Below are positions 52,258 through 60,620 of a DNA stretch of 64,000 nt, one piece after another; the first letter of the stretch is position 1; each line of letters opens with the position of its first letter. The translations under genes and the position numbers were made by a program. The DNA is from Bifidobacterium pullorum subsp. saeculare (GTDB lineage: Bacteria > Actinomycetota > Actinomycetes > Actinomycetales > Bifidobacteriaceae): NCBI RefSeq assembly GCF_016899725.1, contig NZ_JACLYU010000006.1, positions 1 to 64,000 on the forward strand, given 5' to 3'. The notes beneath the pieces were generated by a model. The model was not told the DNA's origin and did no database searches. It was given only the letters and a program-made list of their open reading frames with translations.

Positions 52258-52640
52258 ATGTCTTACTTCCGGATTCTACTGTTGCGTTTTGGCCGTTGCA
52301 CGGTTTTGCTGCTTGTCTGCCGACACGATGCACTGGGCCGCTCATGAAGACCGCATCGTCCCAACGTCAATTCCTCGCCGATCGAGCTGTGCCAGTAACG
52401 GATGAGGTTGTCCGCCTTTCCCGCACGATCCGGACGCTGCGGCCGCGTAGAAAGATCATAACCAGCATTGACAAGCACATCGGATCAAGATCGGGGAACT
52501 CTTCGACAACTGCCCTGACCTGTCTCCTACGATATTCCGCCCTGCTGTGCTCGAGGGCCGCCTGCCATCCAGACACAGTGTCGACGCCAAGCTCGGAGCA
52601 TGCCATCTGCAGTACGTCCTCCAGACAAGGACGAAAACGG
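52258..52640. other. No clear gene; possible remnant
   Basis: One minus-strand frame (52367-52699; contains CLEDVLQMACSELGVDTVSG and RAVVEEFPDLDPMCLSMLV) reads like protein but has no start and overlaps the end of the gene at 52641. It may be the second half of a broken two-gene unit. Nothing else is visible. Confidence 0.35.
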
Positions 52641-52856
52641 TCACCAGTCCGACAGATAGTCCAAGTCTTTAAGCTCCCGCAACGCGTTCCGCTCCTCAAG
52701 GCTCAGTCCAATCAGATTAAGCTTAAACTCCAGCTCCCGGCGGGTCCCATACTTGGCCTCGATCTGCTTCCTACGCTCGTCGATCTGTTCAAGGGTCAAC
52801 ATAATCGGAGGCCCGACCTTGTGGGACTTCGGTCCCTTCACCATGGCAGTCATCAT
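52641..52856 (-). CDS. Small actinobacterial protein of unknown function
   Basis: A 71-residue protein with AGGAAGG 6 nt before the ATG. The core LEQIDERRKQIEAKYGTRRE and LSLEERNALRELKDLDYL resembles a widespread short actinobacterial family (a helix, an ExxxRYG turn, then an acidic L-D-x-x-F/Y-L end) that often precedes a second small gene, so it may be an antitoxin-like partner. Its 3' neighbour is not intact here. Function unknown. Confidence 0.55.
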   Translation of the reverse strand: MMTAMVKGPKSHKVGPPIMLTLEQIDERRKQIEAKYGTRRELEFKLNLIGLSLEERNALRELKDLDYLSDW

Positions 52857-52891
52857 CCATCACCTTCCTGCCGAACTGCTCTGGTCCCCCG

Positions 52892-53027
52892 TTCCACTCC
52901 TATCAACGAAGCGACGTGCGCCGCCTAATGCTCACAGTACTCAGCCTCGGCCTGCTGCACCACAAGCCTGAGTTCCCTCGCATCCACCGGGGAACGTACC
53001 AGCAGCGCCTACCACTGTTTGCGCAGG
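52892..53027. repeat. 136-bp direct repeat, copy 2
   Basis: Matches copy 1 at 49414-49548. The encoded minus-strand peptide ends VVQQAEAEYCEH and is interrupted upstream by a TAG, so this copy is also a gene remnant. Confidence 0.8.
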
Positions 53028-53158
53028 CCTGGACATGCGCCAGAACTTGGGCGCCATGTTCCTGTTCCGTTACTTCCGTTGGTTGGGTTACGCTTGTCTA
53101 GCGTAGGGGCATGCGTGTGCCCCCGTGGCCTGCCTGGCAGACGGCAGGAGAGAGAAAG

Positions 53159-54217
53159 TTGGCTGCTGTGGAAGTGACCCAGGAACGGAGGGGGCCGGAA
53201 CCGCATACCCCCCCCCGCGAGCATAATCCGTTAGTCTCGTTCGTCGTCCCCTGCTTCAACGAGCAGGAGTCCCTGCCCCTGTTCTACGAGGAGGCGACGA
53301 GGGTCGCCCGGACACTCCTGGACAGGTACGGGACGCGTGCCGAGTTCGTGTTCGTGGACGACGGATCCTCCGACGCCACGCTCGACGAGCTGCGCCGTCT
53401 GCACGAGCAGGACCCGCGCGTGCGATACGTCTCCTTCTCCCGCAACTTCGGCAAGGAATCCGCCCTCTACGCCGGCCTGAGGACGGCCCGCGGCGACTAC
53501 GTGGCCACCCTGGACGCCGACCTGCAGGACCCGCCGTCCCTGCTGCCGCAGATGCTAGGATTCCTCGCCGAACACCCCGACTACGACTGTGTGGCCACCC
53601 GGCGCGAGACCCGCGCCGGGGAGCCCCCGGTCCGCAGCTTCTTCTCACGCCTGTTCTACCGGATCATCAACCGGCTGTCCGGCACGCACATCGTCGACGG
53701 AGCCCGCGACTTCCGCCTCATGACCCGCACCTTCGTCGACGCGGTCCTGTCCATGAGCGAGGTCAACCGCTTCTCCAAGGGACTGTTCTCCTGGGTCGGG
53801 TTCAAGACCCACTGGATCTCCTACGAGAACGTCGAACGAGTCGCAGGCAAGACCAAGTGGAACTTCCGCGGCCTGTTCCGCTACTCCATCGAAGGCATCG
53901 TGGGCTTCTCCACCGTGCCCCTCATGTTCGCCGCGTTCCTCGGCATCGCCTGCTGCCTGGTGTCCTTCATCAGCATCGTCTTCATCATCGTGCGCGCCCT
54001 CCTGTACGGAGACCCCGTCGCCGGCTGGCCCAGCACCATCTGCATCATCCTGCTCATCGGCGGCCTGCAACTGTTCTGCACCGGCATCCTCGGCGAATAC
54101 CTCGCCAAGACCTACACCGAGACCAAGCACCGCCCCATCTACCTCACCAAGGAAACCGAAACCAGCCGACACACCCGCACCGACATACTTCCCACCGACC
54201 AGGAGTCCCACCGATGA
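53159..54217 (+). CDS. GtrB-type family 2 glycosyltransferase with C9 tract
   Basis: A 352-residue GT2 enzyme of the polyprenyl-phosphate sugar transferase type. The GT-A domain has SFVVPCFNEQESLPLFYEEA, VFVDDGSSDATLDELRRL and TLDADLQDPP; GAGTTTCWNFRG-like KTKWNFRGLFRYSIEGIVGF precedes two C-terminal membrane spans. I prefer the TTG at 53159 (AGGAGAGAGAAAG upstream) because a paralogous upstream region at 60215-60350 places its ATG at nearly the same point; the ATG at 53111 is the alternative. Nine consecutive C at 53208-53216, about 17 codons in, would frameshift the gene if they slipped. Coupled to the next gene by ATGA. Confidence 0.88.
   Translation: MAAVEVTQERRGPEPHTPPREHNPLVSFVVPCFNEQESLPLFYEEATRVARTLLDRYGTRAEFVFVDDGSSDATLDELRRLHEQDPRVRYVSFSRNFGKESALYAGLRTARGDYVATLDADLQDPPSLLPQMLGFLAEHPDYDCVATRRETRAGEPPVRSFFSRLFYRIINRLSGTHIVDGARDFRLMTRTFVDAVLSMSEVNRFSKGLFSWVGFKTHWISYENVERVAGKTKWNFRGLFRYSIEGIVGFSTVPLMFAAFLGIACCLVSFISIVFIIVRALLYGDPVAGWPSTICIILLIGGLQLFCTGILGEYLAKTYTETKHRPIYLTKETETSRHTRTDILPTDQESHR
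53208..53216 (+). repeat. C9 homopolymer inside the glycosyltransferase gene
   Basis: Nine C in the coding strand between codons for His-Thr and Arg-Glu-His. Gain or loss of one base would truncate the enzyme near its N-terminus. The paralogous start at 60305 has only five C. Confidence 0.85.
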
Positions 54218-55701
54218 AACACCAATCCCCCACCCGTCACATCAACCACGACATCCTCGTCCCCGCCATCGCCAGCGTGGCGATATGCGTCATGCTGCTG
54301 CTCATCGACTCGATGTCCCCCCTGCATCCCCAGGGCATGCAGCCGGGAGACCAGAGCATCTTCCAGCTCATCGGCTGGTCCTGGTCGGAGGGACTGGTCC
54401 CCTACCGTGACATCTTCGACCAGAAGGGACCGTTCATCTTCTTCGTCAACCTGCTGGGCTGGCTCCTGACCGGCGACGCGCACGGCATCTTCTACATCGA
54501 ACTGCCCTTCGCCATCGCCACCGTCATCCTCCTGTGGAAGATCGTCTGCGAACTGTTCACAAACAATCAAAGCCTGCTTCGCATCCTCACGTTCGCGGCC
54601 TCGCTCCTGTGGGCCCTGTTTCTCTCCGGCACAACCTGGAACATGACAGAGAACTACTGTCTGCCGTTCCTTGCAGCCTCCATCTGGCTCATCATCCGCA
54701 CCATTAACCGCACGCAAGCCGGCCAGCCGATCCGAATCCCCCTGTGGGAGGCGATCATCCACGGCCTTGCATTCTCCGTCTGCTTCCTCACCCGCGTCAC
54801 CAACGCCATCCCCACCTGCATCGGCGTGCTCATCCTCGCCATCCTGCTCATCATGCGCAAGCAGTGGAAGACCCTCGGAGTGTGCATCGCAGGATTCCTC
54901 ACCGGATTCCTCATCCTCGCCGCTCCCTTCGCCATCTACTTCGCCGCCAACAACGCCTTCCAGGACTTCCTCTACGGCACCATCCTCTACAACATCAGCT
55001 ACGGAGCCGGTGGCAACATCCTGCTGTGGGGCTTCAATCTTGGCAACATCCTCCCGATGTTCTTCATCCCAGCCGGGCTGATCATTGGAGGCGCACTGCT
55101 ATTCACGGCAAAGACAGCGCGTTCGTTTCCTCTCGCCGCATACGCTCTGTTTTGCGGACTGGCATTCACCGTCCTCTTCCTCCGCAGCAACCCCTATCCT
55201 CACTACGCCATCCCCTGCGTGCTACTGGCCCCGCTTGCCGTCGCAGGATTCCATCGCTTCTTCATGAAACAGGTGGTCACCGCCCTGCTGGACGTCATCG
55301 CTGCCTTCGCCTCCGCAGTGTTCGTTGTCCAGTACGTCGTTTCCTCGTTCACAGCAGCCCCCTTCGTCACGAATCCGACAGAGGTACGCCAGCTCATACA
55401 GCAGTCACACGGCAGCATCGCCTTCTACAATGTCACACAGGCCTATACCATCCTGCCTGAATACGGCATAACACCGTACTACACCTACACCATCCTGCCT
55501 GACTGGCAGGCCTCCTTCAGCAATGACCTCAAACATAAGATCCTCGAAGATTACGAGAGCAAGGAAGGGCCCGAATATCTCATCGTCACCCGTTCCGGCA
55601 ATATTACCCCCGTCATCCAGCCCATTCTCAACGAACGATACACTCAAGTAGACGCCATGAACTGCGGGATGTGGCTCATCTACCAACACAACTCGCATTG
55701 A
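54214..55701 (+). CDS. Polytopic membrane protein, glycosyltransferase-like
   Basis: A 495-residue protein with about ten membrane spans. After the first span the loop VPYRDIFDQKGPFIFFVNLL contains the acidic residue and basic residue arrangement of GT-C fold (DUF2029/GT83-like) lipid-linked sugar transferases. A ~120-residue soluble C-terminal domain ends DAMNCGMWLIYQHN. The ATG overlaps the GtrB stop and has AGGAG 8 nt upstream. Together the two genes resemble GtrB plus a glycosyltransferase partner in the Gtr systems that decorate surface polymers. Specific sugar unknown. Confidence 0.72.
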   Translation: MKHQSPTRHINHDILVPAIASVAICVMLLLIDSMSPLHPQGMQPGDQSIFQLIGWSWSEGLVPYRDIFDQKGPFIFFVNLLGWLLTGDAHGIFYIELPFAIATVILLWKIVCELFTNNQSLLRILTFAASLLWALFLSGTTWNMTENYCLPFLAASIWLIIRTINRTQAGQPIRIPLWEAIIHGLAFSVCFLTRVTNAIPTCIGVLILAILLIMRKQWKTLGVCIAGFLTGFLILAAPFAIYFAANNAFQDFLYGTILYNISYGAGGNILLWGFNLGNILPMFFIPAGLIIGGALLFTAKTARSFPLAAYALFCGLAFTVLFLRSNPYPHYAIPCVLLAPLAVAGFHRFFMKQVVTALLDVIAAFASAVFVVQYVVSSFTAAPFVTNPTEVRQLIQQSHGSIAFYNVTQAYTILPEYGITPYYTYTILPDWQASFSNDLKHKILEDYESKEGPEYLIVTRSGNITPVIQPILNERYTQVDAMNCGMWLIYQHNSH

Positions 55702-55916
55702 CCGTTCATTCTTGGGGATTTTGATGGCCACGAAAGCCACCAAGAATGCGGCACCTAAACATAAATATGCTAAACGGGGTGATAGTTACCGCTTTCCAAC
55801 CACGGCACCACCAGCGACTCATGATAGCAATGGCAAGACAACAGATAAGAGCAATGTCACCATAATCGCAGACAAATTGCACACCCAGAGCAATACTGTC
55901 ATGATTCAATCCGACA

Positions 55917-56900
55917 TTAGTACAAAGCACGCCACAATAAGCTAGAATTCGCAATAATCAACATCTTCTCCAATCTCGAAGCCCAAGACTCACGAATTTC
56001 CTTGAGATAATACTTTCGCAACGGTGAATTTACTATCTTGTCAATGAAGCTGATTTTATCGGCATCAGAGACTCCATCGCACTTGACAGTTCTAATCATC
56101 AGCACCAGATGGTTAGCCATTTGCTTGTACACCTGCTTCATGACACAAGAATCCGATCCTTTATAGTAATTTAAAATAGTATTATCTAGCGACAACAAAT
56201 CATCAGCATGATTCATTGAGAAAGATGTACTTGCGCCGCCAGCACTCGTATCATAATGATACGACACCTCTTCGGAAGCGACAACAGAGACATCAGAATG
56301 TTCAAGCACATTATATACAAATGCGGTATCCTCACCCCATGACATGCTTGTATCGAATTGGCATCCTCGTAGACCTGCAGTTCTATAAATCTTTCCCCAG
56401 CATGAGAACAATCGCAATTGACGATCAAGCCTCGCTATCGCATTCCGATCGCTGGACGAAACTATCGCCCCCTCAGCACATCGACGAATCGCTCCATTTG
56501 TTTTATCTTCCCGATGCCCCATGATATACAGATCCGCGTTATGCTGACTCAGAGAATTGACACCGTCAAGAATAGCATCTTTCTCCAACCAGTCGTCTGC
56601 ATCTACGAATAGCGTCCAACCGCCAGAAGCAAGAGACAATCCACGATTGCGAGCCGAGGACACGCCACCATTCTCTTGATGCATGGCAATAACACGCTCA
56701 TCACGATCAGCATATTCATCGACAACCAGAGAAGTCCCATTGGTCGAACCATCATCGACAACGATCAGCTCCACGCTTCGATATACCTGATTCAAAACAC
56801 TGTCCAGACAGCGTCGAAGCAATGGTTCCTCGCAGTTATACACAGGAACGATAACACTTACACGATCAGCCGAACTCGAACCCAAATTCATATTTTTCAT
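55917..56900 (-). CDS. Family 2 glycosyltransferase, low GC
   Basis: A 327-residue GT2 enzyme. The nucleotide-sugar domain has VSVIVPVYNCEEPLLRRCLD at the N-terminus, LIVVDDGSTNGTS, NGGVSSARNRGL and LFVDADDWL with the DxD motif. The C-terminal ~120 residues are helical with no membrane span. Its GC content is visibly lower than its neighbours, as is the flanking DNA to ~57,190, which suggests recent acquisition. The start could be 56909 (GTG), 56900 or 56891. It is transcribed towards the membrane protein gene. The segment 55702-55916 has no gene I can support. Confidence 0.88.
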   Translation of the reverse strand: MKNMNLGSSSADRVSVIVPVYNCEEPLLRRCLDSVLNQVYRSVELIVVDDGSTNGTSLVVDEYADRDERVIAMHQENGGVSSARNRGLSLASGGWTLFVDADDWLEKDAILDGVNSLSQHNADLYIMGHREDKTNGAIRRCAEGAIVSSSDRNAIARLDRQLRLFSCWGKIYRTAGLRGCQFDTSMSWGEDTAFVYNVLEHSDVSVVASEEVSYHYDTSAGGASTSFSMNHADDLLSLDNTILNYYKGSDSCVMKQVYKQMANHLVLMIRTVKCDGVSDADKISFIDKIVNSPLRKYYLKEIRESWASRLEKMLIIANSSLLWRALY

Positions 56901-57223
56901 ATTTACCACGACCCGCAGGCATCATCAAGATCTTTGACTGACATCGTTTCACATTGCTGCCCCATCTTTCTGTGGATAGTGACGAGCAGAATCAGAGTAG
57001 AACACTGATTCGGCTATCATTCCGCACTGTAAGGTGCTTTGCGGGAGCATCCGCACGGAATGCAATGAATGCAAGGGCCACACGGACGATGACCGCTAAC
57101 CCGTTACCCCTCCCCATTGCATACAGCCTTCGAAGTCCCGGGATGTCCTTCTGCTGCCATAAGATATATATTATAGTAGCGGAAGGAATAACCATGTGAA
57201 CTGGCCTGGTTTTTGTTCCGCCC

Positions 57224-58196
57224 TTATAGTGAGGCAGCTTGTGCTGCCTGGTGTTCATAATACTCGTTCTCGACCTGCTGTGGTGTCTTGTAGCCCAGGG
57301 ACTGGTGGAGCCGCTTCGTGTTCCACCACGAGACCCACTGGAACGTGGCCAGTTCCAGCCCGTCCAGACTGCGGAAGGGCCTGCTGCGCCAGACGAGCTC
57401 GGTCCTGTACGCGCCGTCGACGGATTCGGCCATGGCGTTGTCGCACGAGTCGCCGACCGTGCCGGTGGACGGGAGCATCCCGTACTCCATCACCCTGGTG
57501 GCGCACACCGTGCCGATGCACTGGGGGCCGTGGCCGCCGTGGCGCACGAGCCCCCGGGCGCCGCCATGCCTCGACGCCCAGGAGACCGCCCGTTCCAACG
57601 CCCGCAGGGGCAGCTCCTCCGTGTTCATGCTCGCGGCGCACGCCCAGCCGACGATACGACGCGCGTACACGTCGGTGACGAACGCCGCATACGCGAACCG
57701 GCCGCCGGCCATGCGCGCGTAGGTGATGCCGGCCACATGCAGCCGGTCCGGCGCGCACGCCCGGAACCCGCGCTCCACCAGGCCGGGCCTGCCGCCCGCG
57801 CCCTTGGCGGGCCGGGCGGCCGCGGGCGCGCGTCCGCGGCGCACACCCCGGACGCCCAGTCCGCGCACGATCCGCGCGACCTGGTCACGGCCGATCCCCG
57901 TCCACCCCTGCGCCAGCAGCCGGGCGTGCATCTTCCCGTACCCATACACGGCCATGAAGAAGTCCGAGCGGATCTGCATGATGTCGCGCGCCAGAGCCTC
58001 GTGACGCGCGGTCGTGCGGCTTACCGGCCTGCTCTTGAACCGGCGGTAGCCTCGCGGCGTGAGGAACCCGCAGTCCAGGGCCGCGGACAGGACCCGGCAG
58101 ATCGGCCCGACCCCGAAACGATCCCGATGCCCGTCGATGTACGCGGCCATCAGGGCCGTGCCGGGCCGAGCCTTGCCGCGAAAAAAGCCGACGCCG
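57224..58196 (-). CDS. IS3-family transposase OrfB, catalytic aspartates missing
   Basis: The DDE integrase part of the transposase, read after a probable -1 shift at the T6 run (58191-58196 as A6 on plus). Motifs include HARLLAQGWTGIGRDQVARI and DNAMAESVDGAYRTELVWRS with the catalytic glutamate. The expected D in the DITYV motif is G (VAGITYARM), and the expected D in HSDxGSQ is G (RHGGHGPQ). Two of three catalytic residues are therefore absent, so the copy should be unable to transpose by itself. It may still move if another IS3 copy supplies transposase. Confidence 0.85.
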
Positions 58197-58470
58197 TCGT
58201 CAGTATCTCGTTCGCCCGACGCAATTCGACGACCTCCCTGCGCAGGCGCTTGAGCTCCTCCAGCGCGGCCTGCGCGTCCTGCGCGGACCGCGCGGCCGCG
58301 GCCCCGTCGGCCTGGCTGCGCCAACGGCGCAGCGTCTCCGGGGCCGCGCCCAGGTTCCCGGCGACCTGCGCCAGCGCGCGTGTCTCGGATGAATGCGACT
58401 CGCGTGACTCCGCCAGAAGCCCGACGGCCTTCTGACAGAACTCCGGCGTATACCGCATGCCCTTGCCCAT
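58150..58470 (-). CDS. IS3-family transposase OrfA
   Basis: A 106-residue DNA-binding protein with helix-turn-helix (MRYTPEFCQKAVGLLAES, GAAPETLRRWRSQ) and leucine-zipper-like coil (ALEELKRLRREVVELRRANE). It overlaps OrfB and would fuse to it by -1 frameshifting at TTTTTTC in the AFF codons. Confidence 0.88.
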   Translation of the reverse strand: MGKGMRYTPEFCQKAVGLLAESRESHSSETRALAQVAGNLGAAPETLRRWRSQADGAAAARSAQDAQAALEELKRLRREVVELRRANEILTTASAFFAARLGPARP

Positions 58471-58528
58471 GATTCCATCATCTCCCATCCAGTCAGGGGA
58501 AACACGGAACAAAAATCAGGCCATATCA

Positions 58529-58753
58529 ATGAGTGAAATCATCTTCGATGCCATGACTCAACTCGCCCAGACCATCCACGACGGGCGAGCACAACGTGGA
58601 TGGACCATCAAGGAACTCGCCCAAAAGGCCAACGTCCCCCAAGTCGCAATTCGCAACAGCGAACACGGCAAAGTCATCCCCATTCTTTCCCTCCAGCATA
58701 TCCTCAAAGCGCTCGATATCCTCGACCTGCAACTACCCGTGGAGTACGCATGA
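58529..58753 (+). CDS. HipB-like antitoxin
   Basis: A 74-residue XRE-type protein: TIKELAQKANVPQVAIRNSE is the recognition region, with the LDILDLQLPVEYA ending of HipB antitoxins. Its ATG is the 3-bp duplication made by the IS3-type insertion, so the original upstream promoter has been separated. The stop overlaps the start of a hipA stump (ATGA at 58750). Expression would need a promoter inside the IS. Confidence 0.85.
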   Translation: MSEIIFDAMTQLAQTIHDGRAQRGWTIKELAQKANVPQVAIRNSEHGKVIPILSLQHILKALDILDLQLPVEYA

Positions 58754-58848
58754 CGGCGCCACATACCCTTCACGTATGGAGGGAAGGACAACACATCGGC
58801 ACGTTCCAGGCTGCAAGCCCGTACGATATCGCCTTCTCCTATGATGCC
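58750..58848 (+). pseudogene. HipA N-terminal stump
   Basis: About 33 codons match the start of HipA kinases (LHVWREGQHIGTFQAAS, then AFSYDA). After ~58,848 the sequence changes to the upstream region of an acyltransferase, so the kinase body is deleted. HipB has therefore lost its toxin. Confidence 0.8.
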
Positions 58849-58864
58849 AAAGAGATACCAGTAT

Positions 58865-60029
58865 ATGACTGCCACAAGAGCTACCAAACGAAAGAGCTAC
58901 AAAGCTGCTCCCACATCGAGAAACTCATGGTTTGAGCTGCTGCGCATCCTCTCCATGCTGTTCATTCTGTGGACGCACCTGGGCAGATTGCCCGGTTACA
59001 GTCAGACTCAGGGGGGTGTGGCCCTTCCAGCTGTTACCGTATCTCGGCGGAGTAGGCGATGATCTGTTCTTCGGTTTGACCGCATGGTTTCTGTGTGAGA
59101 AGGCATCATCGTTCCATACGTCGTGTCGTCGCGTCTGGCAGTTGGAGAAGCAACTGCTGTTCTACAGCCTGGGCATGTTCGCGATATGCAGCACGATATG
59201 GCTGCTGGGGATGTACCCGATGCTGCGCTCATGGTTCGACTGGGCGCATCTTGCGGTGGTGTCCGTAGCGCCGGCGCTGACCGGACTGTGGTGGCACCCG
59301 ACCGCGTACGTCATTTTCATTCTGATGCTCCCGTGGGTCAACCGCGGCCTGCATGCCATCGGACGCACCGGTCATGGCGTCCTGTCGGTGGTGGGGCTCG
59401 TGCTCTGGGGTGTGCTGCCGTTCTTCACGAATGGCATGGGTTTGTCGGCGTTCATGTTCCTGTACATGTATGTGCCGATGTCGTATCTGCGCTGGTATCT
59501 GCCACAGATGGAACGGTCGCGCGCGACGGCGTGGTGGGTGTTCGGCATCGGTGCCGCCATGGTGCTGGCCAGTTGCATGCTGAATGGCCTGACCGGCGGT
59601 CGGTGGAATTACGGTGTGCAGCCGTGGTCCGCGCCGTCCATGCTGACTGCGCTGGGTGCGATTCTGCTTTGCGGCCAGGCTCGCCCGTTCCACAGCCGCG
59701 TGATCAATGCCATAGCCGGTTCGACGCTGCCGGTGTACCTGGTGCATGAATATTGGCCAGCGACGAGCTGGCTGCAGGCCGCACTGCTGAAAGCAGAGGC
59801 ACACGTATTGGGCAGCCCATGGGTACTGTTCGGCACACATTTCGCGCTGCTGCTGGCAGTATACGCAGTGATTGTGGTTATCGATCTGTTCCGGAAGGCG
59901 CTGTTTGCCGTCACAGTGGACAGGCCCGACCGCAGAGGCAAAGGCTTCGAAAGAGCATGGAGCGGAGCCGGCTGGTGCAGCGGATTCCAAGGCTGGCCGA
60001 ATCTGAAACTCCAATTGCCAGCTACATGA
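58865..60029 (+). pseudogene. Acyltransferase 3 family membrane protein, frameshifted at G6
   Basis: A polytopic acyltransferase (OafA/WecH-like, transfers acyl groups to surface sugars). The N-terminus reads NSWFELLRILSMLFILWTHL in one frame, then from the G6 run at 59011-59016 the protein continues in the next frame as VWPFQLLPYLGGVGDDLFFG, with later landmarks STLPVYLVHEYWP. Five G instead of six would join the frames. It may be a true pseudogene, a phase-off state or a sequencing error. The C-terminal ~50 residues are basic and cytoplasmic. Confidence 0.82.
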
Positions 60030-60304
60030 AGTAGGACAACCACGCCACATGTGGATGAGTCAGTCATCCATCAGGGCATGCACCGGCAGAGTCTTCCACA
60101 GTCACGTCCGACCAGGCGGATATTCGAGGATCAGATGAACCGCCAGCATTCCGAAGCAGCAGGGAAGCAGGGAATGCCGGCATTCTGTCGATAGATCAGT
60201 TCCCTGACATCTCCTATCTCCCGTGGTGTGATTATGCTTGCCCTGTGACGGGGCACGGTGTTACCCCCGTTCCTCGGCTGACAGGCAGTAGGAAAGAGCG
60301 GACG
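60030..60304. other. Intergenic region with duplicated glycosyltransferase leader
   Basis: From ~60,215 the sequence matches the upstream region of the GtrB-type gene at 53,077 onwards (for example GTGGTGTGATTATGCTTG against GTTGGTTGGGTTACGCTTG). No gene is seen in 60030-60300. Confidence 0.6.
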
Positions 60305-60358
60305 ATGGACGAAGTCCAGGAGAAAGAGGGGCCGGGAGCGTATCCCCCATTACATTGG
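60305..60358 (+). pseudogene. 5' fragment of a glycosyltransferase gene cut by IS110-type element
   Basis: An ATG with AGGAA 10 nt upstream starts a peptide (MDEVQEKEGPGAYPPLHW) that parallels the N-terminus of the GtrB-type enzyme at 53159. The frame closes at 60405 in sequence that appears to belong to the element. The natural continuation may be the glycosyltransferase at 62010; frame continuity cannot be proved. Confidence 0.5.
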
Positions 60359-60409
60359 TTGGTGAGCCCTGAATGGTTCGGGGCTTGGTCGCCGACCTTG
60401 GTATGACTG

Positions 60410-60620
60410 TCTTCCCCTGTCATTGATGATCCGGGGGGTGTTGTCGCCTTGGGAGGGACGTTTGCTGACCGCTGATAGGGACATGGCCAGCCCGACGGGA
60501 GTGCGGAACGAACGGGGCGAGGTCTCCTCGTAATGTGGATGCCGGGACCGGACGTCATGATCGTGCTCAACCGACCGCGGTCGACAGGCGACCTGGAGAT
60601 CCAATGCCAGGGAGGTCACG
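60410..60620 (+). ncRNA. Candidate bridge-RNA region of the IS110-type element
   Basis: IS110-family elements encode a bridge RNA in the long non-coding stretch before the transposase that pairs with donor and target DNA. The 210-bp segment here has the right position and size. I could not identify its two guide loops by eye. Confidence 0.4.

Larger units (their letters stand above)
57197..58528 (-). mobile_element. IS3-family element with degenerate transposase
   Basis: A 1,332-bp element with terminal inverted repeats TGA---TGGCCTG-TTTTTGTTCCG at 57197 and 58528 (read inwards). A 3-bp target duplication ATG flanks it (57194-57196 and 58529-58531). Two overlapping minus-strand frames encode the transposase. 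The right insertion point coincides with the ATG of the hipB-like gene. Confidence 0.92.

Noticed and set aside
55706..55954. Small gene on either strand between the two glycosyltransferases
   Set aside because: Short frames on both strands lack ribosome sites and recognisable motifs; one minus frame looks membrane-like but is not supported.
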